Shown here: positions 1-5,492 of the stretch, piece by piece
Layout: every line of letters begins with the position of its first letter
Numbering within the stretch: position 1 is the first letter of the stretch
Source: Porticoccaceae bacterium
GTDB lineage: Bacteria; Pseudomonadota; Gammaproteobacteria; Pseudomonadales; Porticoccaceae
Assembly (NCBI GenBank): GCA_023228865.1
Contig: JALOAH010000127.1
Span: 1-9,299, forward strand
Length of the DNA: 9,299 nucleotides
Direction of reading: 5' to 3'
The notes under the pieces: model-generated
Told to the model about the DNA's origin: nothing
The model's input: only the letters and a program-made list of their open reading frames with translations
Databases searched by the model: none
Made by a program: the position numbers and the translations under genes

Positions 1-1
1 G

Positions 2-1018
2 CCGGATAGCATGTTTGGCTATGCCCTCAAGGATTGGAAACCGTGGACCTTCTTCGACGGCACGCCTGTTTTGGTGCCAGGCGGCTTTAACACCCGACCT
101 GAACCCAACGGCGACATCCTGATGTACCCGCAGGGCAATCCGTCATTTGCCCCCAGCGGACGCATGCCCGCAGGTGGTTTTTATTTTGACGCCATCGTGC
201 GTCAGCCACCGATCGATGATGCTCGGATGGACCCGGCGGAAAACCTGGAGGAATTCCAGTTGGTGTCTGAGTCTGACCTGGCGCATTACGAACAGGAAGC
301 CCTTCGGTTGTTCACCGCCACAGATAAGGCCATTTTTGCGAATTTTGGTGGGACAGGGTTCGGCGATATCGCCCTTGTTCCGGGTGTCCAGTTACCCAAC
401 CCCGCGGGTATCCGCGATATGACCGAGTGGTACATGTCCACCATCACCCGGCGCGATTATATCTGGAGGGTGTTCGAAGGACAGTGCGAGATCGGGCTGG
501 AAAACCTCAAGCGCATCCACGCCAGGGTCGGCGAAAAGGTCAGCGTTTTATTCGTCAGCGGGGCGGATTTTGGCGCCCAAAACGGACCATTGATTTCTCC
601 TAAAGCCTACCGCGGCCTGTTCCAGCCCTTTCACAAAATAATCAACACCTGGGTGCACGAAAACACGACCTGGAAAACCTTTATCCACTCCTGCGGATCA
701 GTGATCAAGCTCTATCCCGATTTTATCGAAGCCGGTTTTGATATTATCAACCCCGTGCAGACCTCCGCGGCGGCGATGGACCCCACCACCCTGGGCAAAC
801 AATTCGGCGAACGAGTCACCTTCTGGGGCGGCGGCGTGGATACCCAGTCCACCCTGCCCTTTGGCTCCCCGGAGGCGGTGCGCGCCCAGGTGCGAGAACG
901 TATGCAAACTTTCGGCAGCCGAGGTGGATTTGTGTTCAACCCAGTTCACAACGTGCAGGCCAACATCCCCGTAGAAAACCTGCTGGCGCTTTACCAGGCT
1001 GTCGAGAACTTTCGATAG
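2..1018 (+). CDS. UROD-superfamily (uroporphyrinogen decarboxylase / cobamide methyltransferase-like) protein, 5' end missing
   Basis: The reading frame is open to the left edge (Pro-Asp-Ser precede the Met at 11), so the true start probably lies outside the window; 338 residues are visible. Counting from the Met at 11, the seen motifs are GADFGAQNGPLISPKAYR (about 184-201), HSCGS (226-230), FWGGGVDTQ (271-279) and PVHNVQ (311-316). This pattern is typical of UROD-like methyltransferases, the superfamily of HemE and of corrinoid-dependent MtaA/MtbA, rather than of HemE itself. In MtaA/MtbA zinc is held by His-x-Cys and a later Cys. Here H226 and C228 are present but no Cys follows C228, so zinc binding and methyl transfer cannot be assumed. 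The role is probably cytosolic C1 or corrinoid metabolism; the substrate is unknown. The gene ends in TAG and is convergent with the next gene. The family call is firm, the reaction is not. Confidence 0.8.
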   Translation, partial: PDSMFGYALKDWKPWTFFDGTPVLVPGGFNTRPEPNGDILMYPQGNPSFAPSGRMPAGGFYFDAIVRQPPIDDARMDPAENLEEFQLVSESDLAHYEQEALRLFTATDKAIFANFGGTGFGDIALVPGVQLPNPAGIRDMTEWYMSTITRRDYIWRVFEGQCEIGLENLKRIHARVGEKVSVLFVSGADFGAQNGPLISPKAYRGLFQPFHKIINTWVHENTTWKTFIHSCGSVIKLYPDFIEAGFDIINPVQTSAAAMDPTTLGKQFGERVTFWGGGVDTQSTLPFGSPEAVRAQVRERMQTFGSRGGFVFNPVHNVQANIPVENLLALYQAVENFR

Positions 1019-1050
1019 CTCATTGTTGATAGAACTGACAGCTTAGCCCA
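1016..1050. repeat. Degenerate heptad tract after the UROD-like gene
   Basis: Starting with the stop codon TAG at 1016, TAG recurs at 1030 and 1044, exactly 14 bases apart each time. The five 7-base units read TAGCTCA, TTGTTGA, TAGAACT, GACAGCT and TAGCCCA. The unit TAGAACT also occurs in the heptad block at 5282-5335. The rest of the 75-base gap to the next gene (to 1093) shows no clear terminator hairpin. This is a short, weak tract and could be chance; it is listed because it shares a unit and the period with the clear arrays. Confidence 0.35.
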
Positions 1051-1093
1051 ATTTTTTATAACAGTCTAACGACGTTTGAACAGCAAGCAGCCT

Positions 1094-2167
1094 TCACATG
1101 AAAACCACAAAATCTTTTCCATATTTGATATTTGCTATCTGACAAGCTAACCTAAGAACTTGATCTATCGATTTTTTTGAAAGGTTAATATCTACAAACC
1201 AACCTTTACGAAATTCATAAGAGTATTGTTTAGCAAGATCTGGCCTTGGAGGATTTAATTCCCTCCTCGATTTGGCAATATAACGACGTGTTCTACCGTG
1301 TTTTGGTAAGCTCGCATACCTATCGAGAAAAGTTCCATCTCGATCCGCAAACAAATTGAGGGCTTGAAACATTATCTCCCTCGCGGTTTTTGCAGAATGA
1401 TATTCTCCAAATAATTCAAAACCAATCTGAGTTGGAACTGGATCCTTGTTTGTTTCTTTTTTATGGTCCGGAATTTTAATTACCACCGGATACTCATGGT
1501 TTTCTTTTAATACAAGATTGTTACTCAGAAAATCAGTAACTTGATCTGGATTGGTTTTAAAACCACACAGGCTTTCAACCTTGTCGATCAATAAATCGAT
1601 TAGCAATTCATCACCTTCATCAACCAATCTTTTCCATGCTTCAGGAAGGGTTTTTTGTGCTTCTCGTTTCTGATGAATGCTACGATAGTCCTTTTTTGCA
1701 AAATCCAATGCTTTACCTGAAATAACGTTAGAATAACTGAGGTACCTAGATAGTATTGCGACAATATCATCGATTTCTCTCTCCAGAAAATCTAATTTGT
1801 ATACTCTACGATCTGAAATTTCTCCGGGTTCTGCTGGCAAAAAGAAATGCCATTCTTGTCCGTCAGTTAAAATTGCAAAAGGAATACCATATAAAAAAGC
1901 ATATTCAAACAACTGCCTTTCGGCTCCATCACTTTGACCAATTTGCTTAATTTCAATAAAAATAACAGGTTTATTTGCTGGGTGACATAGAGCAAAATCA
2001 ACTCGTCGTGTATCCAACTTATATTCTGGGGTTACGATGGTAGTATTAAATATTGGCCATCCTAAATTGGTTAGAATTCTTTGCACAATCCCTTGAGATA
2101 CCGCGGCTTCACTTTGATATTTTCCTTGTTTAATATTGCTCTGGATATCGATAATCGTGTTTCTCAT
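1094..2167 (-). CDS. Stand-alone type I restriction HsdR-N-like nuclease (PD-(D/E)xK fold)
   Basis: A 357-residue protein beginning at an ATG with a good ribosome site (AAGGA, complement of 2174-2178, 6 nt spacing). The N-terminal ~110 residues match the HsdR N-terminal nuclease pattern: E20 in a helix (SEAAVSQGI), D57 in RVDFAL, E72-x-K74 in IEIK, and a following Q85-x3-Y89 (QLFEYA), which is typical of HsdR. These are the expected metal-binding and catalytic residues, so the nuclease looks intact. There are no helicase motifs, so this is not a complete HsdR. After a helical middle, residues about 249-357 form a second domain with a basic stretch and a closing KGWFVDINLS pattern that I cannot name. 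Base composition is strikingly AT-rich: 18 of 60 bases are G/C at 1861-1920, against 43 of 60 at 2521-2580 in its neighbour. No methylase or specificity subunit lies nearby. A defence or element-borne role is inference. Confidence 0.75.
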   Translation of the reverse strand: MRNTIIDIQSNIKQGKYQSEAAVSQGIVQRILTNLGWPIFNTTIVTPEYKLDTRRVDFALCHPANKPVIFIEIKQIGQSDGAERQLFEYAFLYGIPFAILTDGQEWHFFLPAEPGEISDRRVYKLDFLEREIDDIVAILSRYLSYSNVISGKALDFAKKDYRSIHQKREAQKTLPEAWKRLVDEGDELLIDLLIDKVESLCGFKTNPDQVTDFLSNNLVLKENHEYPVVIKIPDHKKETNKDPVPTQIGFELFGEYHSAKTAREIMFQALNLFADRDGTFLDRYASLPKHGRTRRYIAKSRRELNPPRPDLAKQYSYEFRKGWFVDINLSKKSIDQVLRLACQIANIKYGKDFVVFM

Positions 2168-2210
2168 GACAAATCCTTTATAAAACTTGAGAAATGTCTG
2201 CTATAAATTC

Positions 2211-2216
2211 ATTATA
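2211..2216 (-). promoter_or_regulatory. Candidate -10 box for the HsdR-N-like gene
   Basis: The minus strand reads TATAAT, a perfect -10 hexamer, overlapping the stop codon of the DUF92 gene (TAA at 2214-2212). It lies about 43 bases upstream of the ATG at 2167, which would leave an untranslated leader of roughly 35-40 nt. No good -35 hexamer is visible (best GTGATT at 19 bp spacing), and AT-rich DNA yields such boxes by chance. If real, the nuclease gene is transcribed on its own and not only by read-through from the DUF92 cluster. Confidence 0.35.
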
Positions 2217-3060
2217 TCATAAGCATAAAATATATAATCACTCCCGCCAGGGCAGCGCTGAGTGTGCACAGAAAATTGACCCCATCATTGTTCAACCACG
2301 CCAGCCCGCGCTGGTGCACGATTTTTCCCCCGCAGGTGTGCTGCGGATGCTTTTCCGTCTCTTTTTGACAGGCCGGGCAGAAATAGATCGCCTGTAAGGT
2401 GGCACCCAGCAGAGAATCTACCAGCGAACCCAGCACTCCGCCCACTGCAATCGCCACCAGAGCTTTCCAGGGTGGGGTTTCCAGTGCGGGCGCCCAGCCC
2501 ATACCGGTCACCCAGACAGCCATCCCGCCCACCAGGGCAGAGCCAACCAGTGCAGCCAGCGTCCCTGCCAGGCTGACCGCTCCCGAAGTGCCTTGGGGAA
2601 CACGACGCAGAGTGGTCAGCAGCAGCGGCTGCCGGGGATTGAGCATGCCCAGCTCCGTCGCCCAGGTATCGGCGTTGGCGCCAGCCAGGCTGGCAACAAA
2701 CCCCACCCACAAGATCGGCGCCAGTGCCCCGGCTGGGTGGACCTGCTGTAAAACAAAATACGCCAGCGCTGCCGCCCCGGACACCCCGCCGTTAGCCAAC
2801 ACCTGCCACGCGTCACGGTTGGACCCCTTAGCAAAATCAGGCCCGGTAGCCGCTTTCCTGGCTCTAAACAGCTTCGAAAGCAGGCTGGAGGACACAAAAA
2901 AGGTCAGCATGACCACAGCCCAGCCTGCGCCAGCCATGCCAAAAACTACCGTCCCCAGCACCGCCGCAGCGACGGCGCCGCCCCGATTGAGAGCTCGCGC
3001 CCGGTAGGCCAGGTAAGCCACGCTAACGCCCACAAACATCCCGATGAAAAAATTGACCAT
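2212..3060 (-). CDS. DUF92 family integral membrane protein
   Basis: 282 residues, the usual size for DUF92 (TIGR00297). Family signatures are visible: an N-terminal membrane segment (about 2-18), GGAVAA (27-32), a Ser-rich stretch before a basic loop (SSSLLSKLFRARK, about 57-69), KGSNRDAWQVLANGG (78-92), ADTWATELG (130-138), PQGTSGAVSLAGT (155-167) and DSLLGA (215-220). A loop with C228-x2-C231 and C243 precedes the conserved NNDGVN (257-262). The family includes plant VTE6 and a cyanobacterial homologue, which phosphorylate phytyl phosphate using nucleoside triphosphates, so an isoprenoid-phosphate kinase is a fair guess but unproven. The ATG has only a weak ribosome site (GGA about 8 nt upstream). 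It lies 62 bases downstream of the PH-domain gene on the same strand. The last eight or so codons are AT-rich, unlike the rest of the gene. Confidence 0.85.
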   Translation of the reverse strand: MVNFFIGMFVGVSVAYLAYRARALNRGGAVAAAVLGTVVFGMAGAGWAVVMLTFFVSSSLLSKLFRARKAATGPDFAKGSNRDAWQVLANGGVSGAAALAYFVLQQVHPAGALAPILWVGFVASLAGANADTWATELGMLNPRQPLLLTTLRRVPQGTSGAVSLAGTLAALVGSALVGGMAVWVTGMGWAPALETPPWKALVAIAVGGVLGSLVDSLLGATLQAIYFCPACQKETEKHPQHTCGGKIVHQRGLAWLNNDGVNFLCTLSAALAGVIIYFMLMI

Positions 3061-3122
3061 TGCTGTATCCGTTTAATTTTTGGTAATCATAACTGAAATC
3101 CCCCGTCATAACAACTGCCTGA

Positions 3123-4007
3123 TCAAAAGATCAGCAATAAACTGCCAATCAACATCAACAGACCGGTCAACGCCGACGTCCCCCACAGGATGTAGGCGGC
3201 AATTTTCAGGTCTTTACCCCGCCGATAGAGCAGCGTCCCCGCCCCCAGGTTGACCATCCAGACCAAGCTGTTCAACACCGGCAGCAAGAGCAGCCGCTCC
3301 CCAGGCGCAGTGGTACCGGGTTCCACCCACTGGATTTCCCCCAATCCCGGGACGGCTATGGCCACTACCAGCAAAACGATCAGTCCAACCCCAAATCCCC
3401 CTATCAGCAGCCAGCGCCCGATGGGATCCTCCCACACCCTTCCGATAAACACCTGGGGATACACCGATTGGGCGTCTAACGGCGTCAGGCTGCCCAGCTC
3501 GTTCATTCGCTGGAAGGTTGCCATGAAACCTCTGACGTCCTCGGGTGAGATGGCAAACACCTTGCTCGGCGTAGCCACCAGGATCATATGGCGCAGGTCT
3601 GAGCTCAGGTATTCCACCTGCCCCAGCTCAGCCACCGTACGCCTGCCGAGGAATGCGCCAGTCCAGCGCAACCCGGGCAGGGGCAGGCGAAACCCGATCT
3701 CATTGGCGGGTCGCATCCACTCGATGGAGTCCAGGGGGATGTCCTCGCGCCGCAATCCCCAGCGGATCATCAAACCCTCTCTGCGCAAGATGTAAACGGC
3801 ATTGTTCAGGGCGTACAGTCGGTACCCCAACAGCGGCAGTGGAACCAGCAGTATCAGCGCAATCAGCATATAAAGCAAAAAGTTCACCCCGGAAGGATCC
3901 TGTGTGGCACGGGAAAAGAAAAACCCGCCCGCACCCACGAAAGCCAGCATCAACCCGCCCTGCAGCAGGATGCCAGCTGATCGTGGGGGATAAAACGCAT
4001 GATCCAT
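3123..4007 (-). CDS. Membrane protein with a bacterial PH domain
   Basis: 294 residues from the ATG at 4007. A longer reading would need a TTG at 4076 and overlap the upstream gene by 65 bases, so I prefer the ATG, which follows the aminotransferase stop by 4 nt (TAA ends at 4012) and is probably read by translational coupling. Two membrane segments (about 11-32 and 43-64) come first. A soluble region at about 66-170 follows with the bacterial PH pattern: LRREGLMIRWGLRREDIPLDSI, then ILVATPSKVFAISPEDVRGFM. Three further membrane segments are at about 198-219, 238-260 and 268-291. PH domains of this kind occur in uncharacterised membrane proteins of many bacteria; the ligand is not known. Position between an aminotransferase and DUF92 hints at envelope work, which is inference only. 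Domain call good, function unknown. Confidence 0.75.
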   Translation of the reverse strand: MDHAFYPPRSAGILLQGGLMLAFVGAGGFFFSRATQDPSGVNFLLYMLIALILLVPLPLLGYRLYALNNAVYILRREGLMIRWGLRREDIPLDSIEWMRPANEIGFRLPLPGLRWTGAFLGRRTVAELGQVEYLSSDLRHMILVATPSKVFAISPEDVRGFMATFQRMNELGSLTPLDAQSVYPQVFIGRVWEDPIGRWLLIGGFGVGLIVLLVVAIAVPGLGEIQWVEPGTTAPGERLLLLPVLNSLVWMVNLGAGTLLYRRGKDLKIAAYILWGTSALTGLLMLIGSLLLIF

Positions 4008-4011
4008 GTCC

Positions 4012-5220
4012 TTACCGTCCCGGCGCAGAAACTTCAGATGCAGGCAGCGCTTCAGCCAGCGCCTGGCAGACCTCAACCACCATTTCTTCAGTCATCGCTC
4101 CAGAAAATGGCAGCGCCAGGCTGCGCTTTCCCAGGTCTTCCGTCACCGGAAAGTCACCCGGTTGAAAACCGAAGGCTTTCACCATATAGGGCTGCAGGTG
4201 GATCGGTGAAAAATACGGGCGGACCGGTATGCGCCGTTGCTCCAGGATTTTTGCCAGTCGGTCGCGGTTGATGGTTGCGTCCAGGCGGACCACGTACACA
4301 AACCAGCTCACGCGGGAGGTGCTGTCTGCCAGTCCCGGCGGGGAGATCCGGTCGATCTTCGCCAGATGTTTTGCGTACCAGTCAGCCACCTGCGCCCGGT
4401 TTTCAAGCAGCGTCTCCAGCCGCCCCAGTTGAGCCAACCCCAGGGCAGCGCTCAGCTCATCCAGGCGGTAGTTGTACCCCAGGTAAGTATGCTGTAACCA
4501 GGTATCCCCTGGCGCCCGGCCCTGGTTACGCAGAGCACGCATGAAATTCGCTGCCTCCTGATCGTTGGTGATAATCATTCCACCTTCGCCCGTGGTGATC
4601 TGCTTGTTTGGATAAAAGGCAAATACGCCGAAATCTCCCAGGGTCCCAGCCGGCTGACCTTTGTATGCCCCGCCCAGGGCTTCGCAGGAATCTTCGATCA
4701 CCGCCAGGTTGTACCTCCGGGCAATGGCGTTAATTCGATCGTAGTCTGCGGGCTGTCCGAACACATCCACGGGCAAAATGGCTTTGACGGCTCCCAGGCG
4801 TTCCTCACCCTCTGCGGGCAGTTTCCTGGGCAGCCATTTGCGTGCCAGATCGCCCCCCAGGCTGAGGTCTTCCGCCGCCCGATCGAGCTGCTCGGTGTCA
4901 ATGTTGCCCGTCAGCGGGTCCACATCCACAAAAACGGGAATGGCTTTCTCGAACAGGATAACGTTGGCAGAGGCGACAAAGGAGAAAGGTGTCGTCAGGA
5001 CAAGGTCGCCCGCGCCGATCCCGGCTGCCCGCACACACAGGTGCAGTCCCGCTGTGCCCGAATTGACTCCGATGGCGTGCTGCGCGCCGGTCAGGTTGCA
5101 AAAGGCGCGTTCAAAGGCTTCAATCTTGGGCCCCATGGAGAGATTGGGAGTGTTGAGCACCTCCAGCACGGCCTGGCGGTCGGCATCGGTGATAATCGGA
5201 GAGGACATGGGGATTTTCAT
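4012..5220 (-). CDS. DegT/DnrJ/EryC1/StrS family PLP-dependent aminotransferase
   Basis: 402 residues from the ATG at 5220, preceded by GGAA with 7 nt spacing. An upstream in-frame GTG at 5259 would add 13 residues but sits at the predicted transcription start, so it is rejected. Family features: VNSGTAGLH (52-60, phosphate binding), TPFSFVASAN (77-86), VFVDVD (96-101), VDVFGQPADYD (151-161), IEDSCEALGG (175-184, with D177 expected to contact the PLP nitrogen), FYPNKQITTGEGG (202-214, K206 as Schiff-base lysine) and GYNYRLDELSAALG. All key residues are present. Such enzymes aminate keto-sugar nucleotides for surface glycans, O-antigen or antibiotics; a few dehydrate. A charged insertion of roughly 30 residues (about 116-145) precedes the Asp strand. 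No sugar epimerase, dehydratase or glycosyltransferase gene lies in the window, so the substrate cannot be told. First gene of a three-gene cluster. Confidence 0.93.
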   Translation of the reverse strand: MKIPMSSPIITDADRQAVLEVLNTPNLSMGPKIEAFERAFCNLTGAQHAIGVNSGTAGLHLCVRAAGIGAGDLVLTTPFSFVASANVILFEKAIPVFVDVDPLTGNIDTEQLDRAAEDLSLGGDLARKWLPRKLPAEGEERLGAVKAILPVDVFGQPADYDRINAIARRYNLAVIEDSCEALGGAYKGQPAGTLGDFGVFAFYPNKQITTGEGGMIITNDQEAANFMRALRNQGRAPGDTWLQHTYLGYNYRLDELSAALGLAQLGRLETLLENRAQVADWYAKHLAKIDRISPPGLADSTSRVSWFVYVVRLDATINRDRLAKILEQRRIPVRPYFSPIHLQPYMVKAFGFQPGDFPVTEDLGKRSLALPFSGAMTEEMVVEVCQALAEALPASEVSAPGR

Positions 5221-5266
5221 CAGGTTATTCCATTTCTCAGGTGTATTTGTATATGTCACGGTTCTA

Positions 5267-5272
5267 ATTATA
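5267..5272 (-). promoter_or_regulatory. Candidate -10 box for the aminotransferase cluster
   Basis: The minus strand carries a perfect TATAAT, 46 bases upstream of the ATG at 5220, predicting transcription from about 5260 and a leader near 40 nt. No recognisable -35 hexamer stands at 16-18 bp; that position is occupied by the first CTA units of the heptad block starting at 5282. The start near 5260 argues against using the GTG at 5259 for translation. Confidence 0.45.
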
Positions 5273-5281
5273 ACGTTTTTT

Positions 5282-5335
5282 GGGATAGGGATTAGGATAG
5301 CTCGTAGCTGATAGAGCTTAGAACTTAGAGCGTAG
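5282..5335 (-). repeat. Heptad repeat block 1 (CTAnnnn on minus strand)
   Basis: On the plus strand TAG occurs at 5286, 5293, 5298, 5305, 5312, 5319, 5326 and 5333: every 7 bases except one unit shortened to 5. On the minus strand this is eight CTA-led units, for example CTACGCT, CTAAGTT, CTAAGCT, CTATCAG and CTACGAG. The variable four bases differ from unit to unit, so period and CTA are kept rather than the full sequence. A run of seven A (5336-5342) follows. It lies directly upstream of the TATAAT box of the aminotransferase cluster. Confidence 0.7.
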
Positions 5336-5373
5336 AAAAAAATAATCGCAGTGCAATAGTTGACAGGCTGCTC

Positions 5374-5422
5374 CTAACTCCTGCTTCCTATTCACTACTC
5401 ACTACTCACCATTCACTATCAT
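5374..5422 (+). repeat. Heptad repeat block 2 (CTAnnnn on plus strand)
   Basis: Seven 7-base units in unbroken phase: CTAACTC, CTGCTTC, CTATTCA, CTACTCA, CTACTCA, CCATTCA, CTATCAT. Two units are identical neighbours and five of seven begin with CTA. The block is in inverted orientation to the block at 5282-5335 and is separated from it by a 38-base spacer. It ends just upstream of the candidate uvrB -10 box, and its last two units contribute the possible -35. A 6-base segment, TCCTAA at 5372-5377, is the exact complement of TTAGGA at 5292-5297 in the other block. Confidence 0.75.
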
Positions 5423-5440
5423 CGTCCCCGAAGGTAAAAT
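5412..5440 (+). promoter_or_regulatory. Candidate uvrB promoter
   Basis: TTCACT (5412-5417, four of six matches to TTGACA) is followed after exactly 17 bases by TAAAAT (5435-5440, five of six matches to TATAAT). Transcription would begin near 5447, about 46 bases before the uvrB ATG. The -35 lies inside the heptad block. No LexA-type operator is evident between this promoter and the gene, though LexA sites vary between phyla and one could be missed. Confidence 0.4.
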
Positions 5441-5492
5441 CCTGTTGCAGATTAATTGAATTCAGCACGAAGGATAACCCAGGAAAAACCCC

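Noticed and set aside
2399..3007. Long open frame on the plus strand opposite the DUF92 gene
   Set aside because: It is low-complexity (Ala, Pro, Thr, Ser), has no family features and is fully explained by antisense reading of a GC-rich real gene.
3120..3133. Palindrome TGATCAAAAGATCA at the end of the PH-domain gene
   Set aside because: The stem is only 5 bp with an AAAA loop and no T-run follows, so it is not supported as a terminator.
4008..4076. TTG start at 4076 for the PH-domain protein
   Set aside because: It needs a rare start and a 65-base overlap with the aminotransferase gene, and adds a basic stretch that is just the other gene read in another frame.
5221..5259. GTG start at 5259 for the aminotransferase
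   Set aside because: It would add 13 non-conserved residues and coincides with the predicted transcription start; the ATG at 5220 has GGAA at 7 nt.
5360..5365. Perfect TTGACA in the spacer between the heptad blocks
   Set aside because: No acceptable -10 hexamer lies 16-18 bases downstream (the region reads GCTTCC/CTTCCT), so it is not called as a promoter on its own.
5282..5422. CRISPR-like reading of the heptad blocks
   Set aside because: Units are 7 bases with no spacers and no cas genes are present; these are short tandem repeats.
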